Source of the DNA: JAIXRY01 sp031972855 | GTDB taxonomy: Bacteria; Patescibacteriota; Minisyncoccia; Phycocordibacterales; UBA9973 | Direction of reading: 5' to 3' | Length of the DNA: 22,518 bases | NCBI GenBank assembly: GCA_031972855.1 | Contig: DALYDY010000010.1 | Coordinates: 1-22,518, forward strand | In this document: in pieces, positions 13,094 to 22,168 of the stretch | Layout of the letters: each line of letters begins with the position of its first letter | Numbering within the stretch: the first letter of the stretch is position 1 | The notes under the pieces: model-generated | Told to the model about the DNA's origin: nothing | Seen by the model: the letters and a program-made list of their open reading frames with translations, nothing else | The model's database searches: none | Made by a program: the position numbers and the translations under genes

Positions 13094-14787
13094 AATCCTG
13101 GATTTTGAGTATCTGTTACTACTTCTGTTTTCCAGAATTTATTACGTAAAGCAGTATATAAATTATCAAGCTCTTCTGATTTTAATAATTTTAAAACAAT
13201 AAGCCCCACAGACACTCCAACAAGCCCAGCAACTAATCCTTGGAGAAGTATTCCGACAAATGTTGTCTGGTCATATAACGGCACAAAAATATTCAAAGTT
13301 AAATAAGAACCAAGACCAACAAAACATGACGCTCCTAGACTATACAAAAAAGTTCTTGATATTGGTTTAATATTAAAACCATATATTTTCATATCTTTTG
13401 TAAATAAAAATATCAAAACAAAAGCGTTAATTATAGAACCTAAAGCATAAGAAAGTGGTAACACTAATACTTCAGTACCAGGAACATCAACAACACGTAG
13501 AAGTGATTCTAAAAAATATCTAAACGTATGATTGTTTATAAAAAATATAGATAAATAATAAGAACTAAAAATAATAAAAGATGCTGAAATAATATTTACT
13601 ATAAGAGGTTTATAAGTGTCACCTTTTGCATAATACGCACGCACAAAAAGATGAATCATACTCTGACCGATAACAGCAAGTGTAAATAATGCCAAAGACG
13701 CCGCAACAAGACGTGTGTGTGTCCAAGAAAAATTACCAGACCCAAGAACAACACGAACAATATGTGCACGTAAAACAACAAAAAGAGCTATTGTAGGAAG
13801 TGAATAAAAAATAATTTGACGAGAAACTTTTGAAACATATTCCAAATATTTTTGATGGTCACCATTTTTCCATAAAGATGCTAGCAGAGGAAATACTGCT
13901 ACAGAATAAGAAAGTCCTATTATTGTAATTGGAAAAGATTCCATATTAAATGAAAGCTGGTAAACAGAAACAGATCCAACAGTAAAAGTCGTCGCTATAG
14001 AAATAATTGCAATTTCAGCAATACTATTACAAGAAAGTCCTATTGTTCTTGGTATAGAGAGAAGAAAAACTTTTCCTGTTTCTTTCCAAATTTTTGGACT
14101 TGAAAACTTTGGAATAAATTTATACTTAAACAAGACAGGAAGCTGAATAAGAAGGTGCATAAGAGCTCCAAGAACCACACCAAAAGCAAGACCTACTATT
14201 CCAAAAGTTTTATAGAAAAACAAAATACCTATAATTACTCCAATATTATAAAACAGTGGAGCTACAGCCCAAACAAAAAATCTTTTATATAGCTGTGTTA
14301 TAGAACCAAACAAATTAGAAAGTCCAAGGAGTATTGGTTGTAGAAGCATTATTCGACTAACAAGAATGACTTTGTCTAGAGACTCTGGAGAAAAACCAGG
14401 AGTTATAAATGTAATTATTTTTGGAATAAAAATAAAAAATATAACAGAAGAAAGGGTTATCAAAAGAAGAAAAACTGTAAATATATTTGAGAAAAGCTCT
14501 CTTGCTTTTTCTCTTGACTCATCATCTTTGTTTAACAATTCAACAATAAAAGGAATTAAAACAGTGATTGAAACGAGAGATGCAATAGATACAAACAAAA
14601 AATCAGGTATACGAAAAGCACTGTAGTATATATCTAAAGTTTCTGACGGACCTATAATATTTGCAAGTAATCTGTCGCGAACAAGACCGAGTATTTGAGA
14701 TGCAAAAGCAGCTACTCCCAAAAGGAGTGCTGCTTGGTGCACATTAGAAAATTCTCGACTCAGGACTTCAATAACTCTCTTAACCAT
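13090..14787 (-). CDS. murJ: Lipid II flippase MurJ
   Basis: This 565-residue protein has about 14 membrane helices and belongs to the MurJ/MviN branch of the MOP exporters. Conserved N-terminal features are visible: FASQILGLVRDRLLA (28-42, with essential-type arginines) and YYSAFRIPDFLF (54-65). Length is slightly above the usual 510-530. It moves lipid-linked peptidoglycan precursor across the cytoplasmic membrane. It starts 3 bases after the stop of the ligase/TPR gene, so the two are co-transcribed, linking wall-precursor export with surface glycan handling. There is a weak purine-rich stretch (AAGAAAAG) before the ATG. The stop codon is embedded in the terminator hairpin. Confidence 0.93.
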   Translation of the reverse strand: MVKRVIEVLSREFSNVHQAALLLGVAAFASQILGLVRDRLLANIIGPSETLDIYYSAFRIPDFLFVSIASLVSITVLIPFIVELLNKDDESREKARELFSNIFTVFLLLITLSSVIFFIFIPKIITFITPGFSPESLDKVILVSRIMLLQPILLGLSNLFGSITQLYKRFFVWAVAPLFYNIGVIIGILFFYKTFGIVGLAFGVVLGALMHLLIQLPVLFKYKFIPKFSSPKIWKETGKVFLLSIPRTIGLSCNSIAEIAIISIATTFTVGSVSVYQLSFNMESFPITIIGLSYSVAVFPLLASLWKNGDHQKYLEYVSKVSRQIIFYSLPTIALFVVLRAHIVRVVLGSGNFSWTHTRLVAASLALFTLAVIGQSMIHLFVRAYYAKGDTYKPLIVNIISASFIIFSSYYLSIFFINNHTFRYFLESLLRVVDVPGTEVLVLPLSYALGSIINAFVLIFLFTKDMKIYGFNIKPISRTFLYSLGASCFVGLGSYLTLNIFVPLYDQTTFVGILLQGLVAGLVGVSVGLIVLKLLKSEELDNLYTALRNKFWKTEVVTDTQNPGL

Positions 14788-14790
14788 AGT

Positions 14791-17169
14791 CTATCTTTTC
14801 TTTGTTGTTGTTTTTTTATCATCTTCAGCAACAGCTGTATTAGCTGTGTCTGTTGTTGTATCAACAGTTTCTACTGTTGAAGAAACTCCTCCTTTTATTT
14901 CATTTAGTGCTTTAGTTATAGTTTCACTATCTGGAGCTATTTTTAGAATAAATTCTAATTGAGTAATAGCGTCATTCTTTTGTCCTGCTTTGTTATAAGC
15001 AAGAGCAAGTATATAACGAGCATCAAGTGATGAAGGTGCTAATCTTACAGCTTTTTCAAGATCAATAACAGCTCCTTCATAATTTTGTTGATTGTATTTT
15101 GTAGCTCCTACTGTAAAGAATACGTTTGGATCATTAGAATTCGTTCTTGTTGCTTGATTTAGATAATCAAACCCTTCTTGCTTGTTATTATTCTCAAAAG
15201 AGATTGCGGCTAAGAAATAATAAGCGTTAACATAGTCTCCTTTTAGAGAAAGAGCTTCTTTCGCAAGTGTAATTGCTCCTTCGTTGTTTTTGTTTGTTTT
15301 TTCAAGTTGAGCAAGAGAGAGAGTTAGACTTGGATTATTTTTACTTAACAATTTTGCTTGTTCATACGCTCCTTTAGCAAGTTCATAAGACTCTTTGTTT
15401 TGCAAAGCAACACCAGTCTCGTAAACCTTTCCTAGTTGTAGCCAATTCAAGATATCACTTCCATCAATAACAGTACTTTGTCTTGCTGAAGCTTCAGCGT
15501 TTGAATATGTACCTTGAAGCTCAGATTCTACAGATTTTAAATTATCTTTATTTTCAGATAAAAGATTGTTTAATTTACTAAGATATAGATCAGACAATGT
15601 TCTGTAATAAATATCATTTTTATCAGACAAACGAATAGCTCTAACTATTTTATATTCAGCCTCATTTAAATCTTTTGCTTTGTTTGTACTACTAAAAGAA
15701 GCAATACTTGCATATCTTCCAATAATCAAATAAACAGCTGATACAGTTATCATTACAGAAACAATAATAGCAAGAATTGCAAAGAAACTATTTCTTGGAT
15801 CATTTAAGTATGAGAAGTCATGTAGTGGTAATAATTTTCTCTTTACCAAAATAGCTACGAACAGACCTGTCATTACGAACGCCATTCCAAACAATGAAAG
15901 ACTTGGTACATATATAATTGCAAATATCCATAGATATAGAGCACTACAAAATGTTCCAATAAGCATAAATCCACTATCTCTATCTTTTAGACTTCTTATG
16001 ATAGTTCTAAATCCTGTAACAAAGAATACAAGCAAGAACCAAGTAAACGCAACTATACCAATAAGTCCAGTTGTAAGCATTAACGAAGGAACTAGACCAA
16101 ACCCAGATCCAAATCTAGTATCCCAGAAAATTGTTTGATTCAAATCCATTGGACGATTTTCAGCCCACATTTGTGAAAATCTATTAGGTCCTGCACCAAC
16201 AACAAATCTTAGAGGATTTTTTATTAATGATTTTCCACCAACTTGTAAAGTTGTAACAAGTGAAGGGCGAACTTCTGTATTAGAAAAACCAATTTTATTT
16301 GAAACAAAATCACTTACCAAATTATTTCCTAGTAGGAAGAAGAGACACGCAAGAACAACGAAAAACGGTGCTAGAGGAAGTTGTTTTTCATTTGGATTTA
16401 GAGACCCTTCAGAAGGAGTTGCAATAGAAAGAGAGTAGACAAAAACAATTAAGGCGATAGTTCCAAGAACATACCAAACAGATGTAAAATTAATTATACC
16501 AAGAACAAGAATAGACAACACCAACCCAGATGAAAGTCCTATCTTAGAAAATCTTTTTGTCTCAAGAAATTGAAGACCTAATAATGAAAGTATTGCTACA
16601 AGTCCTGCTAGTATAGCAAAATCATTCCATCCACCAATCATACTTCCACCAGCAACAGGCGCGAAGAAATTTGCAACCACAGATTTGTCACCAAAAAAGG
16701 CCATTATTGCTGTACAAATTATTGCCAAAGAAAATGTAATAAATAGTCCTGAAAAAAGTTTTTTGATTCTTGATTCAATTTGGAAATGAACAGCAGATAA
16801 GAAGAAAACCAAAAACATAGTTAACATCGATATTGCTGTTCCTATTTCAAATCCTTGTCCAAAAATTGATTTGTATGGGGCTTTAGAAAAAAGACCAGAT
16901 ATAAAGAATACTCCCACCAATGCAAGCAATGATGTTATTAATGGTGTTCTTGGAATAGTGAAAACTCCGTCAACAAGTCTAGCTATAAGCCAAAACAAGA
17001 AAGACAAAGAAACTCCTAGAACAATAATAAATCCTTTTGCTATATCAAGAGAAACAGTTGTTCCTGGAATAAAGAATATAGGTAAAAGAATAATTGTAGA
17101 AATAAAACTAAAAAAAGAAAGTCTGTTGAGTAGACCGACTTTTTTAGAGGGTTGTTGTACTGGATCCAT
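14791..17169 (-). CDS. O-antigen ligase-like (Wzy_C) membrane protein with C-terminal TPRs
   Basis: This 792-residue protein has about 12-13 membrane helices (about 18-490), with a larger extracytoplasmic loop (about 285-360) containing NPLRFVVGAGPNRF (318-331), the region where O-antigen ligases and Wzy-type polymerases carry their active site. A soluble tail has tetratricopeptide repeats (about 503-760), for example NYEGAVIDLEKAVRLAPSSL (696-715), and ends in a T/D/K-rich low-complexity stretch. The family transfers undecaprenyl-linked glycans onto an acceptor at the outer face. The TPRs may bind protein partners or act in protein O-glycosylation. It is the first gene of an operon with murJ; the acceptor and glycan are unknown. 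Confidence 0.8.
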   Translation of the reverse strand: MDPVQQPSKKVGLLNRLSFFSFISTIILLPIFFIPGTTVSLDIAKGFIIVLGVSLSFLFWLIARLVDGVFTIPRTPLITSLLALVGVFFISGLFSKAPYKSIFGQGFEIGTAISMLTMFLVFFLSAVHFQIESRIKKLFSGLFITFSLAIICTAIMAFFGDKSVVANFFAPVAGGSMIGGWNDFAILAGLVAILSLLGLQFLETKRFSKIGLSSGLVLSILVLGIINFTSVWYVLGTIALIVFVYSLSIATPSEGSLNPNEKQLPLAPFFVVLACLFFLLGNNLVSDFVSNKIGFSNTEVRPSLVTTLQVGGKSLIKNPLRFVVGAGPNRFSQMWAENRPMDLNQTIFWDTRFGSGFGLVPSLMLTTGLIGIVAFTWFLLVFFVTGFRTIIRSLKDRDSGFMLIGTFCSALYLWIFAIIYVPSLSLFGMAFVMTGLFVAILVKRKLLPLHDFSYLNDPRNSFFAILAIIVSVMITVSAVYLIIGRYASIASFSSTNKAKDLNEAEYKIVRAIRLSDKNDIYYRTLSDLYLSKLNNLLSENKDNLKSVESELQGTYSNAEASARQSTVIDGSDILNWLQLGKVYETGVALQNKESYELAKGAYEQAKLLSKNNPSLTLSLAQLEKTNKNNEGAITLAKEALSLKGDYVNAYYFLAAISFENNNKQEGFDYLNQATRTNSNDPNVFFTVGATKYNQQNYEGAVIDLEKAVRLAPSSLDARYILALAYNKAGQKNDAITQLEFILKIAPDSETITKALNEIKGGVSSTVETVDTTTDTANTAVAEDDKKTTTKKR

Positions 17170-17209
17170 AAAGTATAAATGATAATAATTAACTTCTTAT
17201 AACTACCAT

Positions 17210-17215
17210 ATTATA
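17210..17215 (-). promoter_or_regulatory. -10 box of the ligase/murJ operon
   Basis: TATAAT on the minus strand lies 40 bases before the ATG at 17169. A weaker TATTAT (17182-17187) lies 12 bases before the ATG and would give a leaderless transcript. No convincing -35 or Shine-Dalgarno is visible. Confidence 0.4.
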
Positions 17216-17243
17216 CATCAGTCATCAATATTTTCCGAGTGGA

Positions 17244-20174
17244 TTATATAACGATATTTACTATCTTGCCAGACACGTAAATTAGTTTTTTAATTTCTTT
17301 TCCTTCTATCCAAGGCTTTACTTTATCATTATTTATTGCAATATTTTCTATTTCTTCTTGTGAGATTTTTGGAGAGACGTTTATTTCTGCGCGAACTTTT
17401 CCATTCACTGAAATAGGGATAGTAATTTCTTCTTGTATGAGATACTTTTTATCTGATTTAGGAAAAACTGAAGTATGAACACTTCCCTTTTGTCCAAACT
17501 TACTCCAAAGTTCTTCTGATATATGAGGAGCAAATGGTGCAATAAGTGCTAAGAACTTCAGAAAATCATTTTTTGATAATTGATTTTCTTTTTCAAAAAT
17601 ATTAAGCGCAATCATCATACCAGATATAGAAGTATTGAAAGAGAAATTTTGAATATCATTATTCACTTTTTCAATAATAGAGTGTAGTGCTCTCAAGCTT
17701 TCTTTACTTGAAACTTTTACATTCTTCTCTAAAACACTTTCTGAGAATCTAAATACACGTTCAATAAATCTGCGTGACCCAATAATACTCTCTGTATTCC
17801 AAGGTTGAGACGCTTCGAATGGCCCCATAAACATTTCGTAAACACGAAGTGTGTCGGCTCCATAAGTCTTCACTATTTCATCTGGATTAATAACATTCCC
17901 CCAACGCTTACTCATTTTTCTTCCATCAGTTGCGAGAATAAGACCTTGATTCTTAAGCGCTTTGAATGGTTCTTCTGTTTTTGCATATCCCAAATCTTTT
18001 AAAAATTTATGCCAAAAACGTGAATAGAGTAAGTGACCTGTAGCATGTTCTGTGCCACCTATATACATATCTACTTGCTTCCAATATGAAAGTGTTTCTT
18101 TACTTGCAAACTCCTTCTTATTCTTTGGATCCATATAGCGTAAGAAGTACCAAGAAGACCCAGCCCAGCCAGGCATTGTATTAGTCTCATAGCCAGTTTT
18201 TGTCCAAGAAGATACACTAGACAATGGAGACTCTCCATTACCACTAGGTTGATATGATTTTACTTTTGGAAGCTCAAGAGGAAGATCTTTTTCTTTTACA
18301 GTTTCAATGAGTCCATCTTTTGTATGAATAAGTGGAATCGGCTCGCCCCAGTATCTTTGGCGTGCAAATATTGCATCACGCATTTTATATTTTGTAACAA
18401 TTTTTCCACCAACCTTTTCTGTAATTTTTATGCGAGCATACTCTGAATCCATACCGTCAAATTCACTAGAGTTTACCAAAATACCATTGTTTGTATAACA
18501 AACAAATTCACTTAAAAATTCATTTTTATAAAGCATGTCCCATAAATTTTTTTGACCTTTTACAAAAGGTTCCCATTCTATGAATTTATTAAACCATTCT
18601 TCAGATTTACTTAAAAAATCTTTATGTATTTCATTCTTAAGTACAATAATATTTTCACTTCCAAGTATTTCAACCCAACATTTTTCTTTTATATGTTTTT
18701 GAATAATTTTTATAAAATCTTCAAGTTTTTCTTTTTTTAATTCAACTCTAATATGCTCACGATTACTTATAGAGCTAACTGCCAAAGTAAAATTTATTTC
18801 ATTTTTTTGGAGTTCTTTTTTAAAATCTTCATTATTTTCTACTGTAGTACCAACAACAATTGATTTTAATAAATATTCATTAACAATAACTTGTTTAATA
18901 GACAAATTGTATTTATTTGCAAATTCAAAATCACGTTCATCATGTGCAGGAACAGCCATTACAGCACCTGTTCCATATGAAGAAAGTACGTAATTTGCTA
19001 CCCATACAGGTATTTGTTTATTATTTATTGGATTGATAGCGTATACACCTTTAAGTTCAATTCCTGTTTTTTCTACTGTGTTGTTGTTTTTATTCAAATC
19101 TTCTTTTGCTTCTCTAATATATGCAGACACTTCTGACATATTTTTTGATTGAACAATAAATTCTCCAATACTAGAATGTTCTGGTGAAAGTACAACATAT
19201 GTCACACCAAAAAGAGTGTCAGCGCGAGTTGTGAAAACTTTAATATCTCTATTTATATTAGTAGAAAAATTTATTTCACTTCCTTTAGACTTTCCTATCC
19301 AATTCTTTTGAGTTTGTTTTATAGAAGAAGACCAATCAATCTCATCGAGACCCGAGAGAAGTCTGTCTGCATATGCTGTGATTCGCATGAACCATTGGCG
19401 CATCATTTTCTTCTCTACAGGATATTCTCCACGTTCAGAAACCATGATTCCATTTTTATCTTCAATGATTTCATCGTTTGCAAGAACTGTTCCCATTTCC
19501 GGACACCAGTTTACCTCTGCATATCCTTCATATGCGAGTCTATAACTCATGAGCACATATTGCTTTTCTTTTTCAGTAAAATTCTTCCACTCAAGAGCAG
19601 AAAAAATTGCACTATCATTTGTAAAAGCATTACAACTCTTATTCCCATTCTTATTAAAATATTTTATTAGACTCTCAATACTTTCTGCTTTGTTTTTCTT
19701 TGTGTCGTAATAACTATTGTAAAGTTGTAAGAATATCCATTGTGTCCATTTATAATATTCGGGAGAGTGTGTCTCTACTTGTCGAGACCAATCAAAAGAA
19801 AAACCAATTATTTCTAATTGCTTCTTGTATTTTTTTACAAGAGAATCAGTAAAAGGACCAGGATGCTTCCCTGTCTTGATTGCGTATTGTTCTGCAGGAA
19901 GACCAAATGAATCAAATCCCATTGGATGAAGAACATTAAATCCTTGCATTCTCTTGAAGCGAGCAAAAACATCAGACCCTATATACCCGCGAGGGTGTCC
20001 TACGTGTAAACCCGCACCAGATGGATAAGGAAACATATCAAGTACATAATAAGGCTTAAGACCTCTCGCCTTTGCCTTATCTACAGAGAGAGTTTGGTAA
20101 GTCTTCTTTTCTTCCCAGAACTTTTGCCACTTTTTCTCTATCTTTAAATGATTATATGTTTCCGCTTTTTTCAT
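17244..20174 (-). CDS. leuS: Leucyl-tRNA synthetase with large insertions
   Basis: This 976-residue class I synthetase charges tRNA-Leu. Features, numbered from the ATG at 20174: HVGH (57-60, the HIGH signature) within PYPSGAGLHVGHPRGY, a zinc-type region degenerated to NWCPEMG, the CP1 editing domain (about 300-600; FTTRADTLFG and GTGAVMAVPAHDERDFEFA), KMSKR (753-757), and a C-terminal anticodon-binding domain ending with the tRNA-interacting segment. Bacterial LeuRS is usually about 800-870 residues. The excess comes from an insertion before NWCP (about 155-215, as in Bacteroidetes-type enzymes) and a second one of about 130 residues inside the editing domain (about 429-558). An ATG at 20183 overlaps the extended -10 box, so I take 20174. 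Confidence 0.95.
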   Translation of the reverse strand: MKKAETYNHLKIEKKWQKFWEEKKTYQTLSVDKAKARGLKPYYVLDMFPYPSGAGLHVGHPRGYIGSDVFARFKRMQGFNVLHPMGFDSFGLPAEQYAIKTGKHPGPFTDSLVKKYKKQLEIIGFSFDWSRQVETHSPEYYKWTQWIFLQLYNSYYDTKKNKAESIESLIKYFNKNGNKSCNAFTNDSAIFSALEWKNFTEKEKQYVLMSYRLAYEGYAEVNWCPEMGTVLANDEIIEDKNGIMVSERGEYPVEKKMMRQWFMRITAYADRLLSGLDEIDWSSSIKQTQKNWIGKSKGSEINFSTNINRDIKVFTTRADTLFGVTYVVLSPEHSSIGEFIVQSKNMSEVSAYIREAKEDLNKNNNTVEKTGIELKGVYAINPINNKQIPVWVANYVLSSYGTGAVMAVPAHDERDFEFANKYNLSIKQVIVNEYLLKSIVVGTTVENNEDFKKELQKNEINFTLAVSSISNREHIRVELKKEKLEDFIKIIQKHIKEKCWVEILGSENIIVLKNEIHKDFLSKSEEWFNKFIEWEPFVKGQKNLWDMLYKNEFLSEFVCYTNNGILVNSSEFDGMDSEYARIKITEKVGGKIVTKYKMRDAIFARQRYWGEPIPLIHTKDGLIETVKEKDLPLELPKVKSYQPSGNGESPLSSVSSWTKTGYETNTMPGWAGSSWYFLRYMDPKNKKEFASKETLSYWKQVDMYIGGTEHATGHLLYSRFWHKFLKDLGYAKTEEPFKALKNQGLILATDGRKMSKRWGNVINPDEIVKTYGADTLRVYEMFMGPFEASQPWNTESIIGSRRFIERVFRFSESVLEKNVKVSSKESLRALHSIIEKVNNDIQNFSFNTSISGMMIALNIFEKENQLSKNDFLKFLALIAPFAPHISEELWSKFGQKGSVHTSVFPKSDKKYLIQEEITIPISVNGKVRAEINVSPKISQEEIENIAINNDKVKPWIEGKEIKKLIYVSGKIVNIVI

Positions 20175-20181
20175 ATAATAC

Positions 20182-20190
20182 ATAATAGCA
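20182..20190 (-). promoter_or_regulatory. Extended -10 promoter of leuS
   Basis: On the minus strand TGCTATTAT matches TGnTATTAT and ends 7 bases before the ATG at 20174. The upstream ATG at 20183 is part of this box and so could not be translated from this transcript. Confidence 0.6.
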
Positions 20191-20218
20191 AAAAACCCCC
20201 GAAATTTCGAGGGTTTTT
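20191..20218 (-). terminator. Terminator of the 134-residue membrane protein gene
   Basis: AAAAACCC (20191-20198) pairs with GGGTTTTT (20211-20218), with one C-A mismatch and an inner CGAA/TTCG-type extension. Reading the minus strand it ends in a T run that leads straight into the leuS -10 box. Confidence 0.75.
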
Positions 20219-20222
20219 AAAT

Positions 20223-20627
20223 TTAGAAAATTATTTTTGAAATAACACTAAAATACATAATTATTACAAAAATTAAGACGATCGGCCCAAAATAAAGTAA
20301 CAGAGAATTACTTAAATTAAGTTTTAAAAATTTAAATAATTTTTTTGAGAGAAAATAAAAAACAACACAACCAAATAGCAGAGATAAGGCCATGCCCAAT
20401 ATTATTGATTTTGAAAAATCTAAAATTAAAGAAGATACTAGTATTTGAATAAAATAAGATATTACAAATGCTCTAATAAAATCTTTTTTAGATATTTCAT
20501 ATTTTAATAATTTTCTACTTATAAAAGTAAACAAAAAATAGATTACACCATAAAAAGCAATTGAGACTATCAATACGGTAAATAAATATGGAAGAATAGC
20601 TACAAATTTAAACCAAATATTTTCCAT
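20223..20627 (-). CDS. Four-helix hypothetical membrane protein
   Basis: This 134-residue protein has about four membrane helices (roughly 12-36, 50-68, 72-92, 108-130) and short basic loops (SRKLLKYEISKKD, SKKLFKFLKLN). I recognise no family signature and no catalytic residues. A TATAAT at 20634-20639 ends 6 bases before the ATG, so it may have its own promoter despite a gap of only 20 bases from the upstream gene. A terminator begins 4 bases past its stop. It precedes leuS on the same strand but is separated from it by that terminator, so no functional link to translation is implied. Confidence 0.65.
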   Translation of the reverse strand: MENIWFKFVAILPYLFTVLIVSIAFYGVIYFLFTFISRKLLKYEISKKDFIRAFVISYFIQILVSSLILDFSKSIILGMALSLLFGCVVFYFLSKKLFKFLKLNLSNSLLLYFGPIVLIFVIIMYFSVISKIIF

Positions 20628-20633
20628 AAATTA

Positions 20634-20639
20634 ATTATA
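20634..20639 (-). promoter_or_regulatory. -10 box of the 134-residue gene
   Basis: TATAAT on the minus strand ends 6 bases before the ATG at 20627. It lies in the 20-base gap after the 177-residue gene. No -35 was identified. Confidence 0.4.
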
Positions 20640-20647
20640 TAATTCTG

Positions 20648-21181
20648 TTATTTTTGATTAAATTTCTTAATCGCAAGCCATATAAGTGAAGCAAGTGCGA
20701 CAAAAAGTATAAATGCTCTTATTCCCTTTTCGGCTAGACTCCAATAACGCATTGAAGCAATAATGAATGACAGAACTCCACCAAATGCTAGTGCTGGAGC
20801 AAGAACAATATTAGAAACAAAAATTCCAACAGTAAGAGATATTACACCCAGTATTACAAGAGTTATAAATACATTTCTTTCGTATATTTTTCTTGCACTA
20901 TCGTATTTTTTTTGATTTGTGTAATTTTGATCACACCAACCTTGGAAAATTTCTTCTCCTGTTTTTACAGATTCCATTTTTTGTCCTTCACTCCACTGAC
21001 CACCAATATTAAGACATTCTTCTTTTGTTTTAATATTTTCTACAACTTGTGTTTGTTTTATATAATCCTCATATTTTGGCTCACCATATACCAAAGAAAG
21101 AGTGTAGTTAAAGAATAAATTAAGAACAATAACTATTCCTAAAATCAGTGCCCATTTTGAAAATTTTGTATGTGTTTCCAT
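20648..21181 (-). CDS. Hypothetical membrane protein with a two-cysteine external loop
   Basis: The protein has 177 residues. One N-terminal membrane helix (about 11-30) is followed by a polar loop (31-103) that should be extracytoplasmic and contains two cysteines (C56 in KEECLNIGGQW, C83 in QGWCDQN) that could form a disulfide. Three further helices follow (about 104-122, 127-144, 153-171) and a basic tail. I do not recognise a named family. It lies between the repeat surface protein and the four-helix protein on the same strand, with short gaps on both sides. The paired cysteines make it a possible client of the DsbA-like protein; this is inference. Confidence 0.6.
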   Translation of the reverse strand: METHTKFSKWALILGIVIVLNLFFNYTLSLVYGEPKYEDYIKQTQVVENIKTKEECLNIGGQWSEGQKMESVKTGEEIFQGWCDQNYTNQKKYDSARKIYERNVFITLVILGVISLTVGIFVSNIVLAPALAFGGVLSFIIASMRYWSLAEKGIRAFILFVALASLIWLAIKKFNQK

Positions 21182-21210
21182 TTAATAATTAAAGATTTTT
21201 AAAATAATTC

Positions 21211-22137
21211 CTAAAGTCTTGTAACAATAAATATTAATATAAGTAGTCCCAAAATTCCGAGTCCAACTTTCTTTTTTGTATTATTATCTGCTTGTTTCTT
21301 TTCGTCTACATTATTAGAAACGTCTTTATTTAATTCTTTACTACCTAAAGGTTTTGTTATTTCTGGTGGTTTTGATGTTGGTGTAAAATTAGAAACACTT
21401 GGTTCACCAGAAGGAACTTCTACTTTAGAATTTGATGTTGTATTATTTTCACTATTTTTTGTAGGTGTTTTTTCTATAACGTTATCAACTTTTTTGTCTT
21501 CTGTTTTAGTAACAACTTCTATTTCTTTTGGCTTATCTTCTTTAAAAACATTTGTTATTCTTTGTAAAAAAGAAAGAGGAACAACTGAGTGTATTTGATA
21601 ATTTATAGGTCTAAAATCTGTATATGTTTTAAAATTAGTTGTTCCACAAGAATTATCATTAGAACAATTAAATGAAATATACCCAAAAACTTGTGACCAT
21701 GCATACCCCATAAAGTCTCCTGTAGATGTAATGTGTACAGAGTTTGTTCCTGCTCCTGTAGGAGAAAAATTAACCCATCCAGCCTGAGGTCCCCAACCAT
21801 ATCCAACCAAATACCCGTCATTATTAACACTAACTTTATAATCAGAACTAGTACAAGATCCTGGAATATTTGAACAGTTTAAAGATATCCAACCTGTAGC
21901 CGCACCCCACATCCAGCCAGTAACAGTATTACCAGTAATTAAACCATTTTGAGCTGTTTGTGTTGTAAATTTACCAACAGTAATTTCACGAGAAATATTA
22001 TTCATTCCTCCATCATTTACCAAATATGCTTTATTATGTCCTGCATTATTAGGATCAAAAGTTCCACTATATTGACTTGCTGAAGCACTAGAAGTAAAAC
22101 AACAAAAACAAAAAATGATTAAAAGTATTTTTTTCAT
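21211..22137 (-). CDS. Surface protein with W/G-rich repeats and a C-terminal membrane anchor
   Basis: The protein has 308 residues. A signal peptide (1-20, ending S-A-S-A) precedes three imperfect repeats: GWMWGAATGWISLNCSN (74-90), GYGWGPQAGWVNFSPTG (112-128) and GYAWSQVFGYISFNCSN (144-160). The first and third are followed by a second cysteine (C88/C95 and C158/C164), suggesting local disulfides. A long K/E/T/S/P-rich linker (about 195-288) leads to a membrane helix (about 291-306) and a two-residue tail. The arrangement predicts a protein held in the cytoplasmic membrane with the repeat head outside. The repeat type recurs in Patescibacteria surface proteins, function unknown. It sits next to an S74 surface-protein gene. 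Confidence 0.7.
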   Translation of the reverse strand: MKKILLIIFCFCCFTSSASASQYSGTFDPNNAGHNKAYLVNDGGMNNISREITVGKFTTQTAQNGLITGNTVTGWMWGAATGWISLNCSNIPGSCTSSDYKVSVNNDGYLVGYGWGPQAGWVNFSPTGAGTNSVHITSTGDFMGYAWSQVFGYISFNCSNDNSCGTTNFKTYTDFRPINYQIHSVVPLSFLQRITNVFKEDKPKEIEVVTKTEDKKVDNVIEKTPTKNSENNTTSNSKVEVPSGEPSVSNFTPTSKPPEITKPLGSKELNKDVSNNVDEKKQADNNTKKKVGLGILGLLILIFIVTRL

Positions 22138-22146
22138 ATTGTATTA

Positions 22147-22152
22147 ATTATA
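22147..22152 (-). promoter_or_regulatory. -10 box of the W/G-repeat gene
   Basis: TATAAT on the minus strand ends 9 bases before the ATG at 22137. A second possible TATAAT lies at 22154-22159. No clear -35. Confidence 0.4.
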
Positions 22153-22168
22153 TATTATAAACAACAAA

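Noticed and set aside
18501..18890. LeuRS insertion as an intein
   Set aside because: There is no Cys/Ser start and no His-Asn end motif at the junctions, the length is short for an intein, and the site is not at a conserved catalytic motif.
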